Position numbers and translations under genes: made by a program. This document shows, piece after piece, positions 1 to 7,722 of a stretch of DNA of 11,570 nt. Each line of letters starts with the position of its first letter. The stretch's first letter is position 1. The notes below the pieces were generated by a model. The model was not told where the DNA came from, searched no databases, and was given only the letters and a program-made list of their open reading frames with translations. The DNA is from Aequorivita sp. (lineage in GTDB: Bacteria; Bacteroidota; Bacteroidia; Flavobacteriales; Flavobacteriaceae): positions 204,901 through 216,470 of the forward strand of contig NVXN01000002.1 of the NCBI GenBank assembly GCA_002733915.1. The letters are read 5' to 3'.

Positions 1-1716
1 TTTTTTCTGCTTTTCCAAAAGTTTTCGCTTACGCGAAATATCACCCCCGTAACATTTTGCGGTAACGTCTTTTCTGAGAGCTTTCACGGTTTCTCGTGCA
101 ATGATTTTTGCACCGATGGCAGCTTGAATTGGAATGTCAAACTGTTGCCTTGGAATTAATTGCCGCAATTTTTCGCACATCTTCTTTCCAATGTCATAGG
201 CATTGTCGCGGTGTAGCAGTGCTGAAAGTGCATCTACGGTATTTCCGTTGAGCAGCACATCTACTTTTACCAGATGGGAAGCGCGCATTCCAATTGGGGA
301 ATAATCAAAAGACGCATACCCTTTGGAAACGGTTTTTAACCTATCATAAAAGTCGAAAACAATTTCAGCCAAAGGCATGTCAAAAGTAAGTTCAACTCTT
401 TCTGTCGTTAAATAGGTTTGGTTAGTGATTTCACCTCTATTTTCAATACAAAGTGACATTACCGAACCCACAAAGTCAGATTTTGTAATGATGGTAGCTT
501 TAATATAGGGCTCTTCCACGCGGTTCAATTTTGAAGGATCGGGAAGATCAGAAGGATTGTTTACCAACACTGGAACTTCAGGTTCCTTATTGGTATAAGC
601 GTGGTAAGAAACGTTTGGAACGGTGGTAATAACCGTCATATCAAACTCTCTTTCCAATCTTTCCTGAATAATTTCAAGGTGAAGCATTCCCAAAAACCCA
701 CAACGGAAACCGAACCCAAGTGCAGCAGAGCTTTCCGGAATAAAAACCAATGAAGCATCGTTCAATTGCAATTTTTCCATGGAATTTCGCAATTCTTCGT
801 AATCTTCAGTATCTACAGGATATATTCCCGCAAAAACCATGGGCTTTACATCCTCAAAACCTTCAATCATATTGACGGTTGGATTTTTGGAATCAGTAAT
901 CGTATCGCCCACTTTTACTTCTTTCGCTTCTTTTATCCCTGTAATAAGATAGCCAACATCGCCTGTTTTTACTACATCTTTTGGCTGTTGTTTCAGTTTT
1001 AGCGTACCCACTTCATCGGCAAAATAACTTTTCCCAGTAGCCATAAACTTGATGTGCTGTCCTTTTTTTATTTCACCATTGAGAACCCTGAAGTATGTTT
1101 CAACACCTCGAAAAGGATTGTAAACGGAATCAAAAATCAATGCTTGTAAAGACTCGTCGGGATTACCCTTTGGAGGAGGAATCCGCTCAATAATAGCGCT
1201 TAAAATTTCATCAATGCCCAAACCAGTTTTGGCACTTGCAGGAATTACTTCTTCAGGTTTGCAGCCCAAAAGATCCACGATATCATCAGTAACCTCTTCA
1301 ATGTTTGCAGATGGAAGATCTACTTTGTTTAACACTGGTATTATTTCCAAATCATTCTCCAAAGCTAAATAAAGGTTGGAGATAGTCTGTGCCTGTATAC
1401 TTTGTGCAGCATCTACAATAAGTAAAGCGCCTTCACAAGCGGCAATGGAACGTGAAACTTCATATGAAAAATCTACGTGTCCGGGAGTATCGATTAAATT
1501 TAGGGTATATTTTTCGCCTTTATAAACGTAATCCATTTGTATGGCGTGACTTTTAATGGTAATGCCGCGTTCGCGCTCCAAGTCCATATTATCAAGCAAC
1601 TGTGCTTGTTTTTCACGGTCGGTCACGGTGCCGGTGGCGTCTAAAAGACGGTCTGCCAAGGTGCTTTTTCCGTGGTCAATGTGGGCGATGATGCAAAAAT
1701 TGCGAATGTTCTTCAT
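1..1716 (-). CDS. lepA: Elongation factor 4 (LepA GTPase), 3' end cut by window edge
   Basis: Ribosome-associated translational GTPase of the EF-G-like family; LepA is known to act on elongating or initiating ribosomes and to back-translocate tRNAs in vitro. Seen on the minus strand: an open frame of 572 codons from ATG at 1716 to the window edge with no stop. The family is about 600 residues, so roughly the last 25 are missing. The G1 motif AHIDHGKST lies at residues 11-19, the switch I motif RERGITIKS near 48-56, G3 DTPGH at 76-80 and G4 NKVD at 130-133 (Val where Ile is common). The LepA-specific C-terminal domain is recognisable up to [16 protein letters not shown]. The start is supported by the family N-terminus [16 protein letters not shown] and by a Shine-Dalgarno-like AAGGAA on the minus strand (1722-1727), 5 nt upstream. 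It is divergent from the receptor gene. No frame damage was seen. Confidence 0.97.
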   Translation of the reverse strand, partial: MKNIRNFCIIAHIDHGKSTLADRLLDATGTVTDREKQAQLLDNMDLERERGITIKSHAIQMDYVYKGEKYTLNLIDTPGHVDFSYEVSRSIAACEGALLIVDAAQSIQAQTISNLYLALENDLEIIPVLNKVDLPSANIEEVTDDIVDLLGCKPEEVIPASAKTGLGIDEILSAIIERIPPPKGNPDESLQALIFDSVYNPFRGVETYFRVLNGEIKKGQHIKFMATGKSYFADEVGTLKLKQQPKDVVKTGDVGYLITGIKEAKEVKVGDTITDSKNPTVNMIEGFEDVKPMVFAGIYPVDTEDYEELRNSMEKLQLNDASLVFIPESSAALGFGFRCGFLGMLHLEIIQERLEREFDMTVITTVPNVSYHAYTNKEPEVPVLVNNPSDLPDPSKLNRVEEPYIKATIITKSDFVGSVMSLCIENRGEITNQTYLTTERVELTFDMPLAEIVFDFYDRLKTVSKGYASFDYSPIGMRASHLVKVDVLLNGNTVDALSALLHRDNAYDIGKKMCEKLRQLIPRQQFDIPIQAAIGAKIIARETVKALRKDVTAKCYGGDISRKRKLLEKQKK

Positions 1717-1743
1717 AAAAATTCCTTCTCGTGCTACAAGTTG

Positions 1744-1751
1744 CAAATATA
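1744..1751 (-). promoter_or_regulatory. Candidate lepA promoter (-7 box TATATTTG)
   Basis: Reading the minus strand, TATATTTG is an exact match to the Bacteroidota -7 consensus TAnnTTTG. It places a transcription start near 1738 and a leader of about 20 nt before the lepA ATG. No well-spaced -33 TTTG was seen, so the call rests on the -7 box and its position. Confidence 0.5.
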
Positions 1752-1809
1752 GATTAAAAGAGTGATTATATGTGCTATGATCAAAACACTTAAAATAATT
1801 GTATGGAGA

Positions 1810-1842
1810 TTGTTTTTGTTTAATAAATTTTTAACATATTTG
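1810..1842 (+). promoter_or_regulatory. Candidate promoter for the TonB-dependent receptor
   Basis: CATATTTG at 1835-1842 matches the TAnnTTTG -7 box at 7 of 8 positions. A TTG at 1810-1812 lies 22 nt upstream and a TTTG at 1815-1818 lies 16 nt upstream; neither is at the ideal 19-20 nt. If used, it gives a leader of about 85 nt before the ATG at 1934, and this leader contains a direct repeat. The call is weaker than the other promoters in the window. Confidence 0.35.
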
Positions 1843-1880
1843 TATTGTAAAGCTGTATTTCAGCGATATATTTTTTTTCT

Positions 1881-1921
1881 CCCCAGATAAGGAATCATAG
1901 TAACGGGTGTCGCCCCAGATA
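1881..1921 (+). repeat. 9-bp direct repeat in the receptor leader
   Basis: CCCCAGATA occurs exactly at 1881-1889 and again at 1913-1921, a 32-bp period close to three helical turns. The second copy ends 12 nt before the preferred receptor ATG at 1934. Between the copies lie an AAGGA and the alternative GTG start at 1907. The repeat is seen directly; a role as operator or RNA element is inference. Confidence 0.5.
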
Positions 1922-1933
1922 TCTACTTATGTT

Positions 1934-4351
1934 ATGACAAGATTTATTATGTTTTTTTTCTGCCTTCAAGCAGGAGTTTTGATGGCACAGGACTTTTCTG
2001 TCTCGGGGAATGTATTGGATACCAAGAATGCCCCACTATCATTTGTGAATGTTTTGATTTATGAAAATGAGGGAGAAAATCCATTAATTGGTACTACAAC
2101 TGATGAAGACGGTTCTTTTGTTCTGAAAAATTTAGAAGCAGGAACCTATATTGTAAATTTCAGTTATATTGGCTTTGAAGATAAACAACAAACCATTCAA
2201 CTTTCTTCAAATAAAAATTTAGGCAACTTAGTTTTAAGGGAAAACCAACAAATGCTAGACGAAACGGTAGTTGTTGCGAAACTGCCAACCATACGTAAAA
2301 CTCCTGGCAAACTTGTTTTTGAAGTGGAGAACACTTCACTTTCCACGGGCAGTACCGTAGATCTTTTAAAGAAAACACCGGGCGTTATCGTTGCAAACGA
2401 AAATATCCAAATAAAACTATCTACTCCGGTTATTTATATTAATGGCAAGCGGGTGTATCTTTCCGCAGAAGAAGTATATTCACTATTGCAGAATACTGAT
2501 GCGGCGGCCATTAAATCTGTGGAGGTAATTACAAATCCTTCCTCAAAATACGATGCTGAAGCAGGAACGGTACTGAATATTATTACTTCCAAAGCGATTT
2601 CCATTGGTTATAAAGGCTCCGTAAATGCGAACTACGAGCAAGGAATATACCCAAAATATAATTTTGGGACTTCGCATTTTTATAAAAATAATTGGGTAAA
2701 CATGTATGCGAGTTATTCTTATGCAGATAAAAAAGAATATAAAGAAGATGAAAACTATATTCGCTATTTTCAGCCAGACGAGGTTTCCACTAAATCTATT
2801 TGGGAAACCGACTTTAACCGAACTACGGAGCTTGGCAATCACAACGGAAATGTTGTTTTGGACTTTACGCTAAACGATAAAAACACAATCAGCATTACTT
2901 CAAACGTTTCACTTACGCCTGAAGTTAAATACCATAACAATGGCCACTCTTTAATTTTTAGCCCACAGCGTCAGTTAGATTCCACAATCACTACCTTAAG
3001 TTATGTGGATTACGAAAAACAAAATTTGACATTTGCCTTGGACTATAACCGTGATTTAAATGAAAATGGCGCAACATTGGCAATTTCAGCTAATTATATT
3101 TATTACGACAACATCCAAAACCAAAGCGTGAGTTCCGATTATTTATTGCCGAATGGCAATCTTTTGAGAAACAACAGTTTTTACACAGATTCTGAACAAA
3201 CAAGCGACATTTTTACGGGACAGGCCGATGTTTCTTCGGAATTGTGGGGTGGAACCTTTGAAGCAGGGTTCAAATTCAGCAGTATTGACACTGAAAGCAA
3301 ATTAGACTTCTTTGATGTATTGAGCACCACCACCACTTTCAACAATTCACTTTCAGATAATTTCAACTATAGAGAGAATATTTTTGCAGAATATATAAAT
3401 TTTGAAAAAGATTGGGAAAAATGGAGCATTGCCGCTGGTCTTCGTGGGGAATATACAGACATTGATGCCATTTCCCGTTCTTTGGGGCAGGTGAACAACC
3501 AGCAGTATTTTGATCTTTTCCCTTCAGCATCTTTTCATTATACTATAAACAATAACAACGGGATTGGACTAAGTTACAGCCGCAGTGTGGAACGGCCGCG
3601 TTACCAGAGTTTAAATCCATTCAAATATTTTATTACAGAACGAATCTTCAATGGGGGTAACCCAAAACTGGTTCCTGCAACTGAAGATAAAATCACACTT
3701 ACTTTTGATCACAAGGGCAAACTATTTTTTGAGCTCTACTACCAAAATGTCGAGAATAGTCTAGACATATTGGTACTTCAAAACAACACAAACAGCACGC
3801 TTAGCAGTATAGATGCCAATATGATCAAAAGTTATCAATATGCTTTTGATATAACGTATTTTAGTTCGCTCAACCCTTGGTGGTGGCTTCATTTAAATAC
3901 CTCTTCCTTTTATTTGGCCAATGAATTTTACGCACTGCAAAGCTCACCAGAAACCTACACTAATGATACTTTTGGACAATATATTTTTCTCACCAATCAC
4001 TTTACTCTTTCCAAGGATCGTTCCTTTACGGCTGATTTAACTGGAGTTTACATTTCAAACTTCGTGTTTGGTAACCGTTTTTTTGAAAACCAAAGCTATG
4101 TTAACGTATCGGTTAGAAAGGATTTGTGGGACAAGCGTGCAAGTTTGACCCTGGGATTAGATGATGTTTTTAACACCCTTAATAACACCGCGTCTGTTTC
4201 AAATTATTATAACCAAGACAACTATTATTATGCAAATATTGAAAGCAGATTGCTACGTCTAGGTTTTAAATACAACTTCGGAAATGCCCGACTTCGTGAT
4301 AATAGCAAAAAAATAGAGACTGACGAAGGTTATAGGCTGGAAGGAGAGTAA
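1934..4351 (+). CDS. TonB-dependent outer-membrane receptor, OMP_b-brl_3 type, substrate unknown
   Basis: Outer-membrane beta-barrel receptor expected to import an unidentified ligand using TonB-ExbBD energy. From ATG 1934 it is 805 residues. Residues 1-18 form a compact signal peptide (MTRFIMFFFCLQAGVLMA, cleavage before Gln19). Residues about 21-103 form a carboxypeptidase-regulatory-like beta-sandwich (FSVSGNVLDTKNAPLSFVNV, then DEDGSFVLKNLEAGTYIV). About 108-220 is a plug domain (LDETVVVAKLP, LLKKTPGVIV, INGKRVYLS, SVEVITNPSSKYDAEAGTVL). The remainder is a Tyr/Asn/Phe-rich strand-turn barrel, which includes the motif SYSRSVERPRYQSLNP. A GTG at 1907 would add nine residues (MSPQISTYV) ahead of the signal peptide; I prefer ATG 1934 because it leaves a normal signal peptide. 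No susD-like gene follows and the length is below SusC (about 1000), so this is not a polysaccharide-utilisation pair. The substrate cannot be inferred from context. Confidence 0.9.
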   Translation: MTRFIMFFFCLQAGVLMAQDFSVSGNVLDTKNAPLSFVNVLIYENEGENPLIGTTTDEDGSFVLKNLEAGTYIVNFSYIGFEDKQQTIQLSSNKNLGNLVLRENQQMLDETVVVAKLPTIRKTPGKLVFEVENTSLSTGSTVDLLKKTPGVIVANENIQIKLSTPVIYINGKRVYLSAEEVYSLLQNTDAAAIKSVEVITNPSSKYDAEAGTVLNIITSKAISIGYKGSVNANYEQGIYPKYNFGTSHFYKNNWVNMYASYSYADKKEYKEDENYIRYFQPDEVSTKSIWETDFNRTTELGNHNGNVVLDFTLNDKNTISITSNVSLTPEVKYHNNGHSLIFSPQRQLDSTITTLSYVDYEKQNLTFALDYNRDLNENGATLAISANYIYYDNIQNQSVSSDYLLPNGNLLRNNSFYTDSEQTSDIFTGQADVSSELWGGTFEAGFKFSSIDTESKLDFFDVLSTTTTFNNSLSDNFNYRENIFAEYINFEKDWEKWSIAAGLRGEYTDIDAISRSLGQVNNQQYFDLFPSASFHYTINNNNGIGLSYSRSVERPRYQSLNPFKYFITERIFNGGNPKLVPATEDKITLTFDHKGKLFFELYYQNVENSLDILVLQNNTNSTLSSIDANMIKSYQYAFDITYFSSLNPWWWLHLNTSSFYLANEFYALQSSPETYTNDTFGQYIFLTNHFTLSKDRSFTADLTGVYISNFVFGNRFFENQSYVNVSVRKDLWDKRASLTLGLDDVFNTLNNTASVSNYYNQDNYYYANIESRLLRLGFKYNFGNARLRDNSKKIETDEGYRLEGE

Positions 4352-4402
4352 ATAATTTTCTTCAACAACAATCTTTTAAAATTTCATATTCTTGATATTT
4401 AC

Positions 4403-4410
4403 TACTTTTG
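4403..4410 (+). promoter_or_regulatory. Candidate dusB promoter (-7 box TACTTTTG)
   Basis: TACTTTTG is an exact TAnnTTTG match 20 nt before the dusB TTG start, predicting a transcript start near 4416 and a leader of only about 14 nt. No clear -33 TTTG is visible at 19-20 nt upstream. No hairpin terminator lies between the receptor stop (4351) and this site. Confidence 0.5.
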
Positions 4411-4429
4411 CAGTTCCAAAACGAAAGAA

Positions 4430-5422
4430 TTGCCAAAAATAGGAAACATACAATTGCCAGACTTTCCATTGCTGCTCGCACCAATGGAAGATGTTAGCGA
4501 CCCGCCTTTCCGTGCACTTTGCAAAGAGCAGGGCGCCGATGTGGTATTTACTGAATTTATCTCTTCTGAAGGATTAATTCGCGACGCCGCCAAAAGCGTG
4601 ATGAAGCTGGATATTTATGAAAAAGAACGTCCGGTGGGCATTCAAATTTTTGGCGCCGTTTTGGATTCCATGCTACAAAGTGTTGAAATTGTTGAAGCCA
4701 GCGGACCAGATATGATTGATATCAACTTTGGCTGTCCCGTAAAAAAAGTAGTTTCAAAAGGTGCAGGCGCAGGAATCTTGAAAGATATCGATTTAATGGT
4801 AAGCCTTACCGAAGCAATGGTAAAGCACACCAAACTTCCCATAACAGTAAAAACCCGCTTGGGCTGGGACCATGACTCCGTAAAAATTGTTGAGGTTGCC
4901 GAACGTTTACAGGATGTGGGCTGCCAGGCAATTTCCATCCATGGACGAACCCGGGCGCAGATGTACAAAGGCGATGCCGATTGGAAACCAATTGCGGAAG
5001 TGAAAAACAACCCACGAATGCACATTCCCATCTTCGGAAACGGCGATGTTGACACGCCCGAAAAAGCGATGGAAATGCGCGACAAATACGGTTTGGACGG
5101 TGCAATGATTGGTCGCGCCAGCATTGGTTATCCATGGTTTTTTAAGGAAGTAAAACACTATTTTAAAACAGGTGAACACTTACCGCCCCCAACTATGTTG
5201 GAACGGGTGGAAGCCGCCAGACGCCACCTGCAAATGGCGATAGACTGGAAAGGTGAAACCCTAGGCGTTTTTGAAACCCGCCGCCACTACACAAATTATT
5301 TTAAGGGTATTCCAAACTTTAAGGAATACCGCATGAAAATGGTTACAAGTGATGATTCCGCTTCAGTTTTTGAAGCATTTGATGAGGTTTTGGAAGTGTT
5401 CGGGGATTATGAATTTGCTTAA
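4430..5422 (+). CDS. dusB: tRNA dihydrouridine synthase, DusB type
   Basis: FMN-dependent enzyme that reduces specific uridines in tRNA D-loops to dihydrouridine using NADPH. It is a 330-residue TIM-barrel protein with a C-terminal helical tRNA-binding domain. The FMN-site motif LLLAPMEDVSDPPFRAL is at residues 14-30. The catalytic Cys is Cys102 in DINFGCPVKKV. Other family motifs are VKTRLGWD (Lys141), SIHGRTRAQMYKG (His171), IFGNGDV (203-206) and MIGRASIG (227-233). The start is TTG: no ATG or GTG lies in frame between the promoter and the FMN motif, and the first internal ATG (residue 19) would remove that motif. Its stop overlaps the stop of the convergent permease gene. The family is certain; the DusB subgroup is inferred from similarity to annotated flavobacterial proteins, and the uridine position modified is not shown by the sequence. 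Confidence 0.93.
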   Translation: MPKIGNIQLPDFPLLLAPMEDVSDPPFRALCKEQGADVVFTEFISSEGLIRDAAKSVMKLDIYEKERPVGIQIFGAVLDSMLQSVEIVEASGPDMIDINFGCPVKKVVSKGAGAGILKDIDLMVSLTEAMVKHTKLPITVKTRLGWDHDSVKIVEVAERLQDVGCQAISIHGRTRAQMYKGDADWKPIAEVKNNPRMHIPIFGNGDVDTPEKAMEMRDKYGLDGAMIGRASIGYPWFFKEVKHYFKTGEHLPPPTMLERVEAARRHLQMAIDWKGETLGVFETRRHYTNYFKGIPNFKEYRMKMVTSDDSASVFEAFDEVLEVFGDYEFA

Positions 5423-6624
5423 ACCAACAACTTCTCCCGAACTCTGCTCGAAGCAATTTTTGAAGCTATTATTCCTAAAACACTAATCGTTATAAAGACG
5501 ATTATAATATTCAGTAACTCTAATTTTACGGGATATGGGAGGGTGCTGGTTATAGCCACGAATTCAAATTTTAGTTGTGCTAGCACAGCGAGGATTCCCA
5601 AAAAAATTCCTAAGAATCCACCCAACACAGTCATTAACGTGCCCTGCAGAAAAAAGATGCGACGAATTTCGGGCAAGGAAGCACCTAGATTGTAGAGTGT
5701 TTTTATGTTTTTCCGCTTGTCTAAAACCATCATAATTATGGAACCAATTACGTTGAAAAGCGCAATAATCAAAACCAAAGTGAAAATTAAATAAACTGCA
5801 ATATTTTCGGTATTCAGCATTTTGTAAAGCGCATCGTTTTGCTGGATTCGATTTTTGATAATAATTCCTTCGGGAAAGATATTTTCAATTTCTTCGCGCA
5901 TATTTTCTTCGGAAGCATTTGGAAGTAATTTTATTTCAACGGAAGAAATTTTTGTACTATCCAATGATAGCAGATTCCTGGCAAATTCAAAATCGGTAAA
6001 AACATATTTTGCATCAAGATCTTCATTTACTTGATAAACGCCAGAAACAACCACATTTTCCTTACTAAATGCATCCGAAGGATCAAGTGCATTCAATTGG
6101 CCCGTTCCCGGTTTTGGAACGTAAATTTCCAAAGGTGCGCCATAATCGCGTACACCCATAGAAAGTTTCGCAATAGTAGAAAGGCCTACCACCACTTCGT
6201 TTTGGTTTTCAACAAACCAATCGCCGTAATACATTATGCTGTCCAGCTGGGTAACTTTACCATAAAGGGAATCTACACCTTTTATATAGGCAATGTGGTT
6301 TTTGCCTTTGTAATGAAGAAAAACGCGCTCCTCAATTATTTTTGATACGGTTTCAACCCCTGCTATAGCATTTAATTGCTCTTTTTTGGCTTCGGAAAAT
6401 GATATGGTTTTTCCGCTTGCAGGCAGAATTTTGAGATCGCTGTCAAAAATATTGGTGAACTGAAGGCTAAAATCCTTCAAACCCGAAAAACCTGAAAGAA
6501 CTATGAATAATGACATTGCGCCAACCACAACACCTACTGCCGCAATGCCTGTTATAATATTGATGGCATTGTTGCTGCTTTTTGAAAACAAATAGCGCTT
6601 GGCGATGTAGAGCGAAAAATTCAA
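5419..6624 (-). CDS. FtsX/LolC-E-like ABC transporter permease
   Basis: Inner-membrane permease subunit of the MacB/FtsX/LolCE superfamily. Related proteins move lipoproteins or other amphiphiles from the inner membrane, or transmit ATP hydrolysis to periplasmic partners. It is 401 residues, starting MNFSLYIAKRYLFSKSS. Membrane segments are visible at about 22-46, 275-302, 325-352 and 370-391, with a large periplasmic domain (about 47-270) between the first two, the standard 1+3 topology. The cytoplasmic loop DKRKNIKTLYNLGAS after segment 2 is the usual ATPase-contact region. The start is TTG at 6624, one base after the rbfA stop (TAG, 6628-6626), so it is probably translationally coupled to rbfA. 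An upstream start would overlap rbfA. No ATPase gene is in the window, so its LolD-like partner must be encoded elsewhere. LolC/LolE function is plausible but not proven. Confidence 0.88.
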   Translation of the reverse strand: MNFSLYIAKRYLFSKSSNNAINIITGIAAVGVVVGAMSLFIVLSGFSGLKDFSLQFTNIFDSDLKILPASGKTISFSEAKKEQLNAIAGVETVSKIIEERVFLHYKGKNHIAYIKGVDSLYGKVTQLDSIMYYGDWFVENQNEVVVGLSTIAKLSMGVRDYGAPLEIYVPKPGTGQLNALDPSDAFSKENVVVSGVYQVNEDLDAKYVFTDFEFARNLLSLDSTKISSVEIKLLPNASEENMREEIENIFPEGIIIKNRIQQNDALYKMLNTENIAVYLIFTLVLIIALFNVIGSIIMMVLDKRKNIKTLYNLGASLPEIRRIFFLQGTLMTVLGGFLGIFLGILAVLAQLKFEFVAITSTLPYPVKLELLNIIIVFITISVLGIIASKIASSRVREKLLV

Positions 6625-6625
6625 G

Positions 6626-7021
6626 CTATGATTTTTTTCGTTTCGGAAGTAAATCTGGATTTTTCAATGGGTTTTCTTCACCTTTCACGGCCTTGTCAAT
6701 CTTTTCAATATATTCCAAGGAATCATCGTTATAAAAAGAAAGATCGGGCATTTTGCGAAGTTGGTGCTTGGTCAATTGAGCAATTTGATGCTTTATGCCC
6801 GGCTTTAGTTTATTGAGTTCTTTTACAATATTTTCTGCCTTGTCCGCCGGAAAAACACTAACGTATACCTTCGCAATGGAAAGATCTGTAGTCACACTTA
6901 CTTTGCTTACTGAAATAATTATGCCCATTTGTCCGGCTTCGCGAAGCATATTCTGAAGCACATTAGCAAGGTCGCTCTGTAGTACGCCTGCTATTTTCTT
7001 TTGTCTGTTACTTTCTTCCAT
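6626..7021 (-). CDS. rbfA: 30S ribosome-binding factor RbfA
   Basis: Small KH-fold protein that binds the immature 30S subunit near 16S rRNA helix 1 and helps late processing and cold adaptation. It is 131 residues. The N-terminal helix MEESNRQKKIAGVLQSDLAN, the strand IIISVSKVSVTTDLSIAKVY and the helix PGIKHQIAQLTKHQLRKMPDL are typical of the family, followed by a Lys-rich tail ending KRKKS. The frame stays open upstream to 7144, but those 41 extra codons have no RbfA similarity and pass through the predicted promoter, so ATG 7021 is chosen. The -7 box lies only 4 bp upstream of this ATG, which suggests a leaderless transcript. It heads a two-gene unit with the permease. Confidence 0.95.
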   Translation of the reverse strand: MEESNRQKKIAGVLQSDLANVLQNMLREAGQMGIIISVSKVSVTTDLSIAKVYVSVFPADKAENIVKELNKLKPGIKHQIAQLTKHQLRKMPDLSFYNDDSLEYIEKIDKAVKGEENPLKNPDLLPKRKKS

Positions 7022-7025
7022 ACTG

Positions 7026-7033
7026 CAAAAATA
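7026..7033 (-). promoter_or_regulatory. rbfA promoter -7 box (TATTTTTG), abutting the start codon
   Basis: On the minus strand TATTTTTG is an exact TAnnTTTG match whose last G is separated from the rbfA ATG by only four bases (CAGT). Transcription normally begins a few bases after this box, so the mRNA would start at or next to the A of the ATG. No obvious -33 TTTG was seen. Confidence 0.55.
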
Positions 7034-7092
7034 GAACATAAAACCGTACCGAATGTTAATGAAGCCACAAGCTTCATGAAATTCAATGCTAT

Positions 7093-7100
7093 TAAGTTTG
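7093..7100 (+). promoter_or_regulatory. Candidate epimerase promoter (-7 box TAAGTTTG)
   Basis: TAAGTTTG is an exact TAnnTTTG match, predicting a start near 7106 and a leader of about 20 nt before ATG 7127. It lies back-to-back with the rbfA promoter, whose -7 box is about 60 bp away. No clear -33 element is seen. Confidence 0.5.
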
Positions 7101-7126
7101 TATTTTTGAGCAATCAACTTATTAAT

Positions 7127-7534
7127 ATGGAAAAAATAGAACACATAGGCATTGCGGTAAAAAGTATTGTTGAAGCCAATAAAATTTATGAAGCTTTATT
7201 GGGAAGCGCACCCTACAAAAGTGAAAAGGTGGAAAGCGAGGGGGTTGAAACTTCTTTTTTTCGCTGTGGTGAAAGTAAAATTGAACTATTGGAAGCTTCA
7301 AACCCTGAAAGTCCGATTGCAAAATTTATTGAGAAAAAAGGGGAGGGAATTCATCATATTGCATTTGCGGTTTCAAATATTTTATCCGAAATGGAACGTC
7401 TTAAAAATGAAGGTTTTATACTGCTGAATGAAGAACCAAAAAAAGGTGCCGACAATAAGCTGGTGGCGTTTCTTCACCCTAAATCAGCAAATGGTGTATT
7501 GGTAGAGCTTTGTCAAGAAATTGAGAATAACTAA
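7127..7534 (+). CDS. mce: Methylmalonyl-CoA epimerase (VOC fold)
   Basis: Interconverts (2R)- and (2S)-methylmalonyl-CoA, linking propionyl-CoA metabolism and methylmalonyl-CoA mutase. It is a metal enzyme of the vicinal-oxygen-chelate superfamily. It is 135 residues, the usual length for bacterial epimerases, with two beta-alpha-beta-beta-beta modules. The expected metal ligands are visible: His6 in EHIGIAV, Glu53 in KIELLE at the second ligand strand, His77 in GIHHIAFAV and Glu128 in VLVELC. KGADNKLVAFLHPKSANGVL is also typical. The open frame extends upstream to 7001, but that 42-residue extension crosses the predicted promoter and has no family similarity, so ATG 7127 is used. Other VOC enzymes such as glyoxalase I are possible but fit less well. 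No mutase genes are in the window. Confidence 0.9.
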   Translation: MEKIEHIGIAVKSIVEANKIYEALLGSAPYKSEKVESEGVETSFFRCGESKIELLEASNPESPIAKFIEKKGEGIHHIAFAVSNILSEMERLKNEGFILLNEEPKKGADNKLVAFLHPKSANGVLVELCQEIENN

Positions 7535-7541
7535 AAATAGT

Positions 7542-7572
7542 TTTGCTGTATTTATAAAGTGTTTTACATTTG
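7542..7572 (+). promoter_or_regulatory. tRNA promoter with -33 TTTG and -7 TACATTTG
   Basis: TTTG at 7542-7545 and TACATTTG at 7565-7572 are separated by 19 nt, the expected Bacteroidota primary-sigma arrangement. The predicted transcript start near 7579 is a few bases before the mature tRNA 5' end at 7586. This is the best-formed promoter in the window, and it starts 8 nt after the epimerase stop codon. Confidence 0.75.
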
Positions 7573-7585
7573 CAAACTATTATCG

Positions 7586-7659
7586 GGTCCCATAGCTCAG
7601 CTGGTTAGAGCACCTGACTCATAATCAGGGGGTCCATGGTTCGAGCCCATGTGGGACCA
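7586..7659 (+). tRNA. tRNA with CAT anticodon (elongator Met or Ile2)
   Basis: A complete 74-nt cloverleaf folds by eye. The acceptor GGTCCCA (7586-7592) pairs with TGGGACC (7652-7658), with discriminator A7659. The D stem is GCTC/GAGC, the anticodon stem CCTGA/TCAGG encloses loop CTCATAA with anticodon CAT at 7620-7622, the variable loop is 5 nt, and the T arm is CATGG-TTCGAGC-CCATG. CCA is not encoded and must be added. The G1-C72 pair excludes the bacterial initiator tRNA. Elongator Met and the TilS-modified Ile2 (lysidine at C34) share this anticodon; the C4-G69 and C5-G68 pairs resemble E. coli Ile2, but lineage differences make this undecided. An own promoter upstream and an intrinsic terminator downstream suggest a single-gene unit. 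Confidence 0.95.
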
Positions 7660-7722
7660 CTTTTTTTCAAAAGGCTTATAATGAGCCACATTAAAACCTA
7701 AATAGAAGGCAATTTTCACACT

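Noticed and set aside
2160..3366. Minus-strand open frames opposite the receptor gene
   Set aside because: They are antisense by-products of the receptor reading frame without recognisable motifs.
1934..4351. SusC/SusD polysaccharide-utilisation system
   Set aside because: The receptor is shorter than SusC and the next gene is dusB, not a SusD lipoprotein; no glycan enzymes are nearby.
4642..5135. Long minus-strand open frames (160 and 109 codons) opposite dusB
   Set aside because: They mirror a strongly conserved coding sequence, their translations show no domain or family pattern, and no promoter faces them.
7022..7144. A longer RbfA start at 7144
   Set aside because: The extra 41 residues have no RbfA similarity and would be translated through the rbfA promoter and part of the divergent epimerase leader.
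7529..7542. Hairpin AACTA-AAAA-TAGTT at the epimerase stop as a terminator
   Set aside because: The stem is only 5 bp, AT-rich, without a proper T run, and its right end overlaps the tRNA promoter -33 box.
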